Below, one piece after another: positions 46,034 to 56,236 of a DNA stretch of 64,000 nt (position 1 is the first letter of the stretch; every line of letters starts with the position of its first letter). The DNA lies in NCBI GenBank assembly GCA_963576735.1, contig OY755170.1, forward strand, positions 26,148,875 through 26,212,874. Direction: 5' to 3'. The notes under the pieces were generated by a model, which was given only the letters and a program-made list of their open reading frames with translations, ran no database searches and was not told the origin of the DNA. The translations under genes were made by a program, and so were the position numbers. Source of the DNA: Bedellia somnulentella. Lineage: Eukaryota > Arthropoda > Insecta > Lepidoptera > Bedelliidae.

Positions 46034-46306
46034 GCGAACTTTTTATTTGCTCATAGAGCAATTACAAGTATAACTAAACTTGTAAATTCAAACGCACAGG
46101 TCAGCATGTAAGGTATTTTCATACTGAGTGTTTACCCTTGTTGTGTATCTAATGTAACTTTTAGTTATGCGCGAGTTACTCTCTATGCATGGTCGGTACA
46201 AGTTACTGGCCTGCATACCGGCCTTTGACGAAGTTCTTGGTAGTTCACTCTAACATAACTGGGATATTAAGCTGGAACTGTTGAATGTTTCCTAATATAT
46301 ATTTAG

Positions 46307-46660
46307 ACGACGTTATAGCTCAATGGGTAGAACGTTTAACGTGCAAGCGACTAGAGTTCAAATCCCGGGTCGGGCCTACACCAATTTGTCTTTTCTAAAG
46401 ACATATGTGTGGTTAATTTATCATGGTTGTTAACGGTGAGGGAAAACATCGCGAGGAAACACACATGGCTGAATTGTACTTAGTCATGTGACAGTATATT
46501 CGTACAAAACGGCGATAGGCCTGCCCCCTATCACGTGAGTACACTGTCCATGCAAAACGTGGGTACTCTGAACACCGGGTGACTAAGTCACGTGATCAGA
46601 AGTATTAGAACCTCTGCCAACCCCTTCTGGGATATTCGGCGTGAACGTTTATGTTATGTT
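46307..46660 (+). mobile_element. SINE-B, essentially full length
   Basis: The tRNA-derived head has A box TTATAGCTCAATGGGTAGAA and B box GAGTTCAAATCCCGGG. It is followed by the family body (CTAAAGACATATGTGTGG, GGCGATAGGCCTGCCCCC) and the tail CGGCGTGAACGTTTATGTTA. Pol III internal promoter elements are visible; activity is unknown. Confidence 0.92.
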
Positions 46661-46684
46661 ATATGTTAATTTTCCTATTTGTCT

Positions 46685-46765
46685 TTAAATGTCTGCGGTC
46701 TAGTGGTTAGGTCGCTTCTGGATCAGGAGAGAGCGAGTTCGAATCTCGCTGAAGGCGATATAGCA
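46685..46765 (+). repeat. tRNA-like head of another SINE
   Basis: GTCTAGTGGTTAGGTCGCTT (A box-like) and GCGAGTTCGAATCTCGCTG (B box with T-arm-like pairing). The flanks do not form an acceptor stem, so it is not a functional tRNA. It follows SINE-B by 25 bp. Confidence 0.6.
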
Positions 46766-47527
46766 GAAATTCACAGACAGAAATTACGAATTGGGGAGTT
46801 TAGGTTTTTGGGATGCGGCTACAAACCCTGCTGTTTTATCCTACAGACATTTGCATCTAGAAGACAGAAGAGGCGATAGGAGGCCAGCCGAGTTTACCGA
46901 AATAAAATTGCCGTTCACGCACAGATGGCGGCTTTCTATTATGTGGACGCTCTCCGCGATAAAGGACAAAAAGCATACGAATTAGATACTATACTACAAA
47001 AGTGAATGAAATAAATTCACTTATCGATTTCATTTGTAATGTCATTATCGAATCTATTACCTTCGGTTTACTAAGAAGCGACAAAGGGAGACGGTGATTT
47101 TAAATGATAAGTAAAGAATAAGATTAGAAACATTTTACAAGCGTTCCTTTCTCTCAACATCATCACCTTTATGAATCCTTTATCTCAAGGTTATGAAAAG
47201 TTGATCATTCTCATCAAATCGAAAATGGCAGTGGAGAAGATCCAACAAAACCACTTCTTAGCTCAAAGGCAATTCTTGGAAATAACTTCATAGAACCTTA
47301 TCGAAGTCCGCTAGAACAGTGACACGATATTATCGTGCATGAAAGTTTATGAACAGCTTTTAGTTCGCACCCAGTTGTCTTTTGTCCGGCGAAGACCGTA
47401 ATTACTGACAAAACTTTTACTAGTTGGAGCGGTTATTAGACTTTTGATGGAATGTGCTAATCACGCGCGGGTGTGAGTGGAATTACATATCTAGACTGAT
47501 GAGTTATTTTTAGCACATCATTACTGT
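46766..47527. other. intron sequence, nothing recognised
   Basis: Part may belong to the body of the preceding tRNA-like SINE (AGGAGGCCAGCCGAGTTTAC), but no second copy exists in the window. Confidence 0.35.
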
Positions 47528-47779
47528 TTGCCGTGTAGTGTCGGCTTAGAATAACACTACCCCATTTCTACCCGTGGGTGATCGTAAGAGGCGACTAAGG
47601 GTATAGGGGCTTTTTAAGTGATTTTTGGGCGATGTGGTTGGAGAACTGTCACCAAAAACATTTATTATTACCATCTTTCCCCCAGTCGACTTCTAAAAGT
47701 GGCTGAGGAATTCCTCATTCCAAAGCTCTGGCTACCCCGTTAAGGGATTTATAGCCGTGAGTATATGTATGTATGTATG
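47528..47779 (+). mobile_element. SINE-A, subfamily GTGGGTGATCG, with TSD
   Basis: GCCGTGTAGTGTCGGCTTAG to AGCCGTGAGTATATG(TATG)n. TACTGT precedes it (47522-47527) and follows it (47780-47785). The site lies at the head of the older SINE-A at 47780. Confidence 0.93.
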
Positions 47780-47996
47780 TACTGTGTAGCGTTTGCTTAA
47801 AACTAGGCACTAACCCATTTTTTCCGTAAGAGGCGGCTTGGGGTTCTTTAGGCTATAAGCGATAGTTGCAGAACCGCCCCGCCTATTCCTTTATTTTAAA
47901 AACTTTTGCCCACTTTACTTTAAAAGGTGGCTGAAAATGTTGTTATTCTGAGTTGTAGTTACCCTGTTTTGAGATTTATAGCGTGAGTGTATGTAT
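47780..47996 (+). mobile_element. older, degenerate SINE-A
   Basis: CTGTGTAGCGTTTGCTTAAA, CCGTAAGAGGCGGCTTGGGG, AAAAGGTGGCTGAAAATG, TAGCGTGAGTGTATGTATG. Clearly more diverged than the copy inserted at its 5' end. Confidence 0.78.
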
Positions 47997-48324
47997 GATA
48001 GGCTAACTTAGTACGATATTTTCCCCTGTCTTATTAGTAATGATGTGAAGCATCCAAAAATACCCCCTGAGTCAGACTGATAATATGCACCCGTGAAAAA
48101 AAACGCAGTTAGGTTAGGGACGCTAGGTTTGTCCCTATCACGCACACATTGTTTAGTAAATCTTCCATACCAGAAAAACGTCTATTCTATTGGTAAATCA
48201 TTAGATATAGTTCTTTTACTGACAAAATCATAGTTCACAGGCATAAATAAGTCCATTCATTTGCGATCTCAATCAGTTCACCCGTCATCAGAAACAGTTA
48301 TGATCTTATATATACCTGGTGCAT

Positions 48325-48572
48325 TTGCTGTGTAGTGTCGGCTTAGAATCACACTACCCCATTTCTTCCGGTGGGTTTACGTAAGAGGCGACTAACGGTA
48401 TTGGGGGCTTTTATGGGATTTTTGGGTGATGCGGTTGGAGACTCATCACCAACAACCCTTACTCCACCATCTTTTCCCCACGTAACTTCCAAAAGTGGCT
48501 GAGGAATTTCTGATTCCTTAGCTCTGGCTACCCCTTTAAAGGATTCTACTGTGAGTATATGTATGTATGTAT
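48325..48572 (+). mobile_element. SINE-A, subfamily CCGGTGGG, with TSD
   Basis: GCTGTGTAGTGTCGGCTTAG to GAGTATATGTATGTATGTAT. GGTGCAT flanks both ends (48318-48324 and 48573-48579), a 7-bp target duplication. Confidence 0.94.
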
Positions 48573-50027
48573 GGTGCATAACGTTATGAAGATTCAGTTA
48601 TGTGCCAAATTTGGGGCATTTCATTTCAATATTAATACATTTAGATATAGTTCAGATTTCACAAAATCATATATCACAAATGTATTTAAAAATTTTAGGA
48701 ATAAATTGATTGCTAAATGAAAAAGAAACTCAAGAGGTTAGCCAGGATAGTGCAAAAAGGCGATTGCCAATCTCTGTCTATAGCCATAAATGGTCGATAT
48801 GGCTGAAAATTTTCACCTAATTCTACCTATTCTCGGAACCTTTCATAGATTTCTATCCGTGTATATTGGTATGTGGAAAAAGTAGCGTGCATTTTGTGGT
48901 TTTCAAATGCATTTTGTGGATACCCAAATAAAAAAAACCTATTAGATGTTGGTGACAGCTGGATTCCCGCATCACTCAATCACTCTAAAAGGATTTACAT
49001 ACGATACTGGCGGGATGTTTCGTGCACATGCATATAGCAAATAAAAAGCCATTTCTACCGACATCGGATAGAACATTTTGTTAATATTTTAGTCTCAATA
49101 CTTTTTGGTTGATTTCTGTCACATGCTTTATGCAGTATACTTTTGCGTGTGTGACTAAAATTCTGTAAATATTTGTTTTTTTATGTGCTTTCTGTTATAT
49201 TCTTTTCTACAGCAGTATAGTAGCTTAGACTGAGAATTACCCAATATGTTATTGGTGGGAGCAATGTGGTTGGAGACCCATCACCTTTCCTTTATTTTTT
49301 AATTAACTTTAACTTTTTTTATATAATAATAAAAAGTTTATTTTTTATATTAGGAAGACAGGTTCCCTATTTTCTTAAGCCCTTTACAAGGCAAATAAAC
49401 CGCCTCGACAACCAAATTTCATGCTGGTGTAACTATAACGTTGTATTTAATTACAGCCTCAGTCAAGAGCTCGTATTACTCCTCATAAAGACCTTATGAC
49501 CACATCTAGATATGGAATTCTAGTTCTACCCTAACAGAACCCTAGCTTGTTCAGACATAATTCAATTTAACCGAGTCTCAATTTCAATATCTATGAAAGC
49601 AACAAACCCAAATGACTGTCATTTGCTCCCGAGTAGATCCTGTGAAACTTGGCACTCGTCCAAAAAATCAGTTCCTTTTTTATCGACTCAGGCTATGAAT
49701 TTCCGTTGACCTTACATTGTCCCTTATTAAGATTTAAGTTGTCGCTGTGTAGTTTTGGCGTACTATATTAATGCATACAACAAAGTGTATATCAAGCTAC
49801 ATAAAAATAGCCAAGCTGTTGTAACAACAAGCACGAATAGCAAATGGTGTGTATTGCGTTTAGTAAATATTTGTTTCCAGAAATTTAAATGGAGGAGGCA
49901 CTTTACTTTTTTTTTAGTGTAGTTGTATCAAACGGACAGTTTATTTGACCTTTAAAAGAATATGTTATGTCAAAAAAATTGGGGAAGAAATATATAGAAT
50001 CAAGTAATGCTAATGTTAGTGAGTGAC
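48573..50027. other. intron sequence with TE scraps
   Basis: 48727-48797 resembles a degenerate RTE 3' end (GAGGTTAGCCAGGATAGTGC). 49252-49292 holds a SINE-A scrap (GTGGTTGGAGACCCATCACC). No gene signal. Confidence 0.45.
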
Positions 50028-50372
50028 ACATACATACATATTCTCACGCCGTTAGTTGCCATTCAGAGACTATCGATCGCCACTTTGTACGATCCTGGCA
50101 AACCTCTCTGGCTTCGTTTACATCCATCAATCTTTTCATACATGCTCTTTTATTCTTCATACTGCGGACACCTGCCTTTTTGAGCACATTTTCTATTTGA
50201 TCCAAATGTGTCCTCCGAGGTCGTCCTCTACTAACATTACCTTCCACATTGGCTCTATATATCTCTTTCACCAATTTACTTTCATCCATCCTCTCTATGT
50301 GCCCAAACCATCTCAACATTCCTTTTTCTATCTTTCTTACAATATCATCTTTGAGTGACACATTTCGTTCAA
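50028..50372 (-). mobile_element. RTE-like LINE 3' end, best coding copy
   Basis: An uninterrupted 105-codon frame encodes LKDDIVRKIEKGMLRWFGHI, ERMDESKLVKEIYRANVEGN, VSRGRPRRTHLDQIENVLKK, NKRACMKRLMDVNEAREVCQ and DRTKWRSIVSEWQLTA. This is the C-terminal end seen in many animal endonuclease-reverse-transcriptase LINEs, RTE-like. It serves here as the reference for the family. Upstream RT and endonuclease are absent. Confidence 0.88.
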
Positions 50373-50515
50373 ATAGAGAATGTCCTCAAAAAGACAGACG
50401 TCCGCAGTACGGCATGTATGAAAACATTGATGAATGTAAATAACGATAGAGGGATTTGCCAGGATCGTAGAAAGTGGCAATCGATAGTCGCAGCCTACCC
50501 AAACGAGAACTAATG
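50373..50515 (+). mobile_element. RTE-like LINE 3' end, inverted beside the previous copy
   Basis: TCAAATAGAGAATGTCCTC, GTCCGCAGTACGGCATGTAT, GATTTGCCAGGATCGTAGAA, CAGCCTACCCAAACGAGAAC. It lies back to back with the minus copy, making an inverted repeat of about 130 bp per arm. Confidence 0.82.
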
Positions 50516-52764
50516 TATTTATTTTATTTATTAGTTCAAAATACTTACAGCTAAATAATACAATAAGTGTTTACAAATTCAGTTATCAACTAAGCCAATA
50601 ACAAGTATTCGCAAATAATATAATAATGTTATAATAATAATAATGTTAGTATGTTAGTATAATAATGTTATATATATGAAAGTATAATCATTATGATGAA
50701 ATTAAAGGCATAATTTATTTTACCAAAACAGAAGTTCATTCTTACAAACGATTGTCATAGTGTCGAAATGTAATTTAGGAATTATTATTTATGGACACCC
50801 CACACGCATACTGTATGAACAAAGCGTAAGCCGATTAAAAATAAACTATATTTTGTTTGTTTCGTATACACCTACCAAGTTTTAACTGTGACATTACAAT
50901 TCTATGAGGGTTACTTTCCCTACCAATCCGAAAACTTAAACACCTACAGAATTCTTTCGTCTAATAGAATACTCAAGGAAAAAATACTTTACACAATACG
51001 TAATTGCTTTTCTAGGCCGACGAAACAGGCCACTAAACCTTCTTGAAACTCCTAATACAGTTCGTAAAGTACACACAGTAATTTTAATATTATTTACGGT
51101 CCCCAGTCTTGGGCGGGCGATATTGATTTTTTTGTCGACAGCAATCTCCCTAGGTACCGCCATGTAATTCGAATTATGTTTCGGTGGAACTGAGCACGCT
51201 CGTATTGACACACGCACTGCCTATCCACTAAGGGGTGAGGTTCCAGCGAAATAATAACGAAAAAAAATATCAATTACCTTTAGATTCTAGTTTTTTTGTG
51301 TCTCGAGAGAATTTTCATGTAAGTCTAAGGTTAAAGGTTTTGCGTCAACCGGTTCTTACAACGGATAAAACTTTGGGGTTTATTGGCGAATTTTCATTTA
51401 GGTGTGATTCAGTAGTCTTTTCTTTTTACCAAATGATATTTGCATCATTTGTTTAAGATAATTTAATGATGTATGCCAATCCGCAACTCATCCTATTAAA
51501 TTACGGAATCCATCGCCATAGATACCGTACCATAAACCATGAATTGGGCTAATGTTTGGGTAGGTCAGGGACATAACCGAAATTTTGGGTTATTTTGAGT
51601 AGTATTAAATCTGAAGAGTTTTCTAATCTTCATGTAAATGAACTTGAACAAAGTTTTGTCAGTCCACAGGGAAAACTATTTGGTAAGGCAATTTCCTGTT
51701 TAGATAAAGCCGTAGAAAATTATACGAAAATAAAGTCCCACGGAAACTGTCTTTCTAAATGACTCATCTAAGTTTTTAGATAAGCAAAGTTCTTTGTGAA
51801 GTTCGCAAACAGGAAGAAGTTGCTTCCTATTAAGCAGTCTTTTAATATCTGCTGCAATTTGTTATTATACCGTATATTTTTACTCCATATTCAACATTTG
51901 TGTAAAATATATAAAAATACATGCTTAGAACATACTAGGTGTTCGGTGTACTACAAGACGCATGCAGAGTAAATGCAGTAGAGTTATATGGTGATCGACA
52001 TTTTTATAAATAAAAATGTGAGTAAATTTATGCATATAAGATACGGTTCAGACGTTTGACACCATTGATATTAATGTGATAGAATTTTAAATGGTCAAAT
52101 AACATTTCAACAACAACTTTTTCTTTCTAACGATCGATTCAGTATAGGCATTAACTACGCAAACGCATTTTGGATTGTCTTATAAAACAATTCATCAATA
52201 TCGTAATACGTTAAAAGTCACACTCTTGCTTTGTAGGTACATCATTATCGTCATTTGACTTATCTTTAAAACTATTTCATAGTCTTCTTCCACCAAACAC
52301 GTCTACCATAATCTCTCTGTCAATACTTCGAAACAGTTCTTCCGCGACTCACAACATACACAACAGAACGATTGTTGCGTACTTTTGTTCTCAACTTTCA
52401 GAGTGACCTTGCCCCGACGAAGCTTTTGTGTGAGCTTTCAAGAAACCCCACTCTGTTATGACAAGGCACGCGACACATGACTCTGCAGGGTAATTAATTA
52501 TTGCAGGCACCTTTTATTACTTTGCAGTCACTTTAGCATACAAGGGATTTCATTGGCTAGTCGCTAGATTTAACGAGTTAGGTTTCAAAGGTTAAGTTTT
52601 TACCGTATAAGTAGGTTTCGCCTAAGGTTGCGCTACGTTAAACATACATTTAAAATATATTATACCATGGGAAGGAATAGGAAGTAATTCATCTTTCTTT
52701 TCTCTGGTCACTTAAGTAAATCTATAGTAATTATAGAATTAATCTAAACTATTATTTTACAAAT
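50516..52764. other. intron sequence, nothing recognised
   Basis: AT-rich. A 93-codon minus frame at 50936-51217 shows no recognisable motif. No family repeats. Confidence 0.4.
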
Positions 52765-52950
52765 TGAGAGTGTGCTCAAAAAGGCTGGCGTCCGAAGTAT
52801 GAAGAACAAAAGAGCATGTATGAAAGATTGATGGATGTAAACGAAGCTAGAGAGGTTTGTCAGGATCGTACGAAGTGGCAATCGATAGTCTCTGCCTACC
52901 CCAATGGGAATTAATGGCGTGAGTATATGTATGTATGTGTATGTATTTTA
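52765..52950 (+). mobile_element. RTE-like LINE 3' end, subfamily a
   Basis: GTGTGCTCAAAAAGGCTGGC, GAACAAAAGAGCATGTATGA, AATCGATAGTCTCTGCCTAC, GGCGTGAGTATATGTATG. Tail clearly present. Confidence 0.9.
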
Positions 52951-52999
52951 CAATATAAATAGCATTATGGCACCTTTTGTGTATCAACTATAAGTGTGG

Positions 53000-53215
53000 A
53001 AAGATTTGCGAAATAGTGTTATTCGTGCAAGATGCGATGGGAAATAATGGTTTTAGCACATACAGAGAGATGGTTAAAAGTAAATTAGGAAGAGAGATTT
53101 ACAAAGTTATTGTGAAAGGCATTATTAGTAGAAGATCACCACGGATGATAATTAAGATCAAATAGAGATATTTTTTAGAAAAATAATAGGGCATGTATGA
53201 AAAAATTGATTAATG
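53000..53215 (+). mobile_element. RTE-like LINE fragment, upstream part
   Basis: GAGATGGTTAAAAGTAAATT, GAGAGATTTACAAAGTTATT, AATAGGGCATGTATGAAAAA correspond to the ERMDES..VKEIY to KRACMK coding stretch. Tail missing; decayed. Confidence 0.65.
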
Positions 53216-53480
53216 TAACGCAATTTTCTTCGAAAGGTATTTTAAAAGCGTATGTAGTACACTAATCGAAATTCAACTATATTTCCTGAACGACTATAAA
53301 ACCTACTTAATATGGGTATTATTTAACCATAGTTAGCGTAAATTTGATCACAGACTTTGATAAATAGAAGTATACGTATACATGTGCGTCAAGTCTAATA
53401 CATGGTTATGTGTATATTCATTTAATGTATTTTAAACGCATAACTAAATATAGCTGTGTAGTCATAAATAAAAGATGTTA

Positions 53481-53565
53481 TTAAAGGAAAGAAAAATTTC
53501 GACACTGGCGGGGTTCGAACCCGCGACCTTCGGGTATACGCCCCACATGAGGAATTCATGTCAAA
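53481..53565 (-). repeat. tRNA-like T-arm repeat
   Basis: On the minus strand, CGCGGGTTCGAACCCCGCC is a canonical T-arm with B box, followed by AGTGTCGAAATTTTTCTTTC. The flanks AAGAAAAATTTCGACAC and CCCCACATGAGG also occur at 4403-4510. There is no complementary acceptor 5' strand, so it is a SINE head rather than a tRNA gene. Confidence 0.6.
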
Positions 53566-53578
53566 AAACATTAAAATA

Positions 53579-53828
53579 GCTGTGTAGTGTCGGCTTAGAA
53601 TAGCACTACCCCATTTCTTCCGGTGGGTGTACGTAAGAGGCGACTAACTGTATTGGGGCTTTTAAGGGATATTTGGGCGATGCGGTTGGAGACCCATCAC
53701 CAACAACCTTTATTTTACCATCTTTTCCCCACACAACTTTCCAAAAGTGGCTGAGGAATTTCTAATTCCTTAGCTCTGGCTACCCCTTCTAGGGATTTAC
53801 AGCCGTGAGTATATGTATGTATGTATGT
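53579..53828 (+). mobile_element. SINE-A, subfamily CCGGTGGG
   Basis: AGCTGTGTAGTGTCGGCTTA to CAGCCGTGAGTATATGTATG plus repeats. Full length and little diverged. Confidence 0.93.
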
Positions 53829-54339
53829 AACTAAATATAATAATAGCTAATTGCTACTGCAACAAAGTGCTTGCTGCGAAGTGAAACATGCAAAATCTTT
53901 GAGCCGGAACTAAAAAGAAAAACTCATCTTTATTTTTAGGGTCGTTATGAAATACATTTGCAACAAATATAATCTTTTCGATTTAAAGAAAAAATACTTT
54001 GATTGACTATAACTTCATTCAAATAATTCGTCTTCTAATAACAGGAACTTCAAAATCAACCAAGGATGTTAGTACAGACGCACCGCACAAAATCATGTTT
54101 CAATAATTAATAACATGTAGATACTGTACACATGGGAATTATGTCTCAATAAGTTCCTAGCTATTTGTTACCAGCCACCCGCCTCAACTTTGAAAATGTT
54201 TAAATCCTGTTATGTTTCAGCTCTTGTGAGAATTTCAGTAAATGTCCTTTTAGTGCTTTCTATCGCTTTTGCGGAAACCCACTAGACGGCTGTGCGTCGT
54301 ATAGCATTCACTCAATCACAACGAAAGAGTTTTATATGT
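53829..54339. other. intron sequence, nothing recognised
   Basis: AT-rich with no coding or repeat family signal. Confidence 0.35.
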
Positions 54340-54660
54340 ACAATCATACGTACATATACTCACGCCTTATTTGTAGAATCTATTATTTTATAATATTTTT
54401 CCCACTTCCTAAAATGACTAAAGAAGTTTATAATCTTTGGTATACTCAGATACATATGTCATTAGTTCCTATTTGGACTCGCAGAAAATATCGATAGTAA
54501 ATTTACTTGAGCTTTATTTATATTTATCAGTCTTTTCATACAGGCTCTTTTATTCTTCACTCTTGGGTGTCCACCGTGGTCGTTCTCTACAGACACTATT
54601 ATTGATTTTGTATCTCTCTAATACTATCTCTTACACCAAATTCCATGTTTTTGTAGCTAT
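54340..54660 (-). mobile_element. RTE-like LINE 3' end with internal insertion
   Basis: The tail CATACGTACATATACTCACG lies at 54346. About 100 bp of unrelated AT-rich DNA follow before CATTAGTTCCTATTTGGACT and CTTTTCATACAGGCTCTTTT. Degenerate. Confidence 0.65.
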
Positions 54661-55937
54661 AAAACCTTACATAAAGCGTACTACAATACTAGCTTCCAAA
54701 ATTTTATTTTTGTCTTTAAGAATGTCGTATTTATGATACATGTACACAGTAATGTATCGGAAACACGCGGGTATTAGGTGAGAATGTGAATGCGAAAGAA
54801 ATCGCTGGAGTAATGGCGGGTAATGGAAATAAATTGAATTGGAGGGAGGCCGGCAACCCGATCCGAGTGCGAGAACAATCAATAATTCACGCGAGAAATG
54901 TGCCTCATTACTGACAGTCTTTGCCTACCCATTTCATAATTCTATACATCTTTCAGACGACTTGGTTACATCTTATTTTATTCAATTGATACTTAAAAAG
55001 TCTAAAGAATCTAAAAAAAAGGTAATGTTGATAAATTAAGGCACTGATTAACCGAAGTTTTGTAGTCAATAATTTATAGTTATTCACCTACCTTTAATGA
55101 CTGGTACATCTTGCTCCGCAACAGACCTAAATCAACACTACTTTAGTTCTTCCTGTGGCGAGCGACTCCTATTTTGAGTTTCTCACTTAATCATGACTGA
55201 GTGTATCATGATATAGATGACTCATATTCTTTATGAATCATGTGTTTAATCTTCAGTATCAAAAGAAAAATCTTTATGCATTTTATAGAGTAAAAGGTTC
55301 TTCAAGAAAATGAATCGTTGTCATAGTGAGATATATGCGTATTAAATAACAATCTGTTCATCAAATAATGTTCAGGGCGAGGTTTTCTTTTAACGGAAAC
55401 ACCCTAACCCTCTTCATTACTTAGTACACCACTCTAGGGCAAACATTTTAAATTTACGTTAAATACATGCAAACATACACTCACGCCATTAGTCACCATT
55501 ACAATTGTAAAAAATATTCTATTGTAATGCCCATGAGCCTGAAGATGATGGATCAAGAAACTCTACATGATTTAACATAGAAATCTGATATCCAGCGAAA
55601 GATTATTAAATCAAAGACTGACTTGCAGACGCAGCTTCAAGCTGCTAAACTTCACTTACACAATTAAAAGTTTTTCTTGCAACTTGCGCTTAACTTCGCG
55701 TATAATAGTCAAATCATTATTGACTTAACAATTTAACTTCATTCTTCTTACCAGACTCTACTTATAATCATACTTCTACTTATATGGGTGTGATTCAGAC
55801 TAGTTGACGGATTTCGTCTGTATCATTTCGTATCGTCTAATTCATGGATGAGGAACTGACTAACTGACCCAAAGATAATGGATTCAATCATCAACTAAAG
55901 GCAAACATTTTCGAGAATAAAAGCTGACAAACTAACG
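54661..55937. other. intron sequence, nothing recognised
   Basis: AT-rich; includes an isolated minus-strand RTE tail scrap at 55468-55503 (ACACTCACGCCATTAGTCAC). Confidence 0.4.
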
Positions 55938-55985
55938 CCTACCCCAATGGGAACTAATGGCGTGAGTATATGTATGTATGTACGT
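55938..55985 (+). mobile_element. RTE tail fragment
   Basis: CGCCTACCCCAATGGGAACT then GGCGTGAGTATATGTATG. Under 50 bp, only the 3' tip. Confidence 0.7.
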
Positions 55986-56115
55986 AAACTAACGTTGTAT
56001 TGTCATATGTACAAAGACCACGCTTATTAACCAAGAGTTTGCGTGCACGCCGTTTGTCTCTGAAATATGAACATGATAATCGTAACTACAGTAGTGTATA
56101 AAGAAAAAGACTCAC

Positions 56116-56236
56116 TCATCAGGCAGAGTAGGAGCCCCCTCGTCCTGTCCCGGCGCGTTGATGTGGTACACGCAGAAGTTGTCCAGCACCATGCGCATGT
56201 CCACGAAGCTGAAGAACGCTTGGAAACTCGACATGT
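56116..56236 (-). CDS. NDRG/MESK2 exon, most upstream visible
   Basis: Two bases (AC) complete a codon from an exon outside the window. They are followed by MSSFQAFFSFVDMRMVLDNF and CVYHINAPGQDEGAPTLPD, then GA of a split Asp codon. The family pattern is SNFQAFFNF.DM..I..NF.V.HV.APG.EEGA. Acceptor TCTCTTCCAG, donor GATGA|GTGAGT. Joining to 20582 gives ...LPD-D-YVYPSMDELA with no frame break. This exon corresponds to roughly residues 65-105 of a typical NDRG, so 60-80 N-terminal residues are missing. Confidence 0.96.

Larger units (their letters stand above)
9819..56236 (-). other. NDRG-family gene locus (MESK2 orthologue), 5' part outside window
   Basis: Six exons give about 293 contiguous residues of an NDRG protein: alpha/beta-hydrolase fold, normally 320-400 residues. 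In this family the hydrolase nucleophile elbow is degenerate. Here it reads GFGVGAGAN, with glycine where an enzyme would have serine, so a non-enzymatic role is expected. Drosophila MESK2 was found as a modifier of KSR/Ras signalling; vertebrate NDRGs act in stress response and vesicle traffic. Every splice junction is GT..AG with consistent phase (2, 0, 0, 0, 1 in transcription order). Introns are 35.5 kb, 1.36 kb, 2.45 kb, 1.21 kb and 4.98 kb. Exons are markedly GC-richer than introns. Promoter and N-terminal exons are not in the window. Confidence 0.93.

Noticed and set aside
46685..46765. Functional tRNA gene
   Set aside because: A and B box-like sequences exist but no cloverleaf closes.
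50936..51217. 93-codon minus-strand frame as a gene
   Set aside because: No family similarity or repeat membership seen; length is expected by chance in 64 kb.
53481..53565. Functional tRNA gene
   Set aside because: Only a T-arm is convincing; the acceptor stem cannot pair and the flanks belong to a dispersed repeat.
55468..55985. Inverted RTE tails as TIRs of one element
   Set aside because: Each is a separate truncated RTE tip; the sequence between shows no element structure and no flanking duplication was found.
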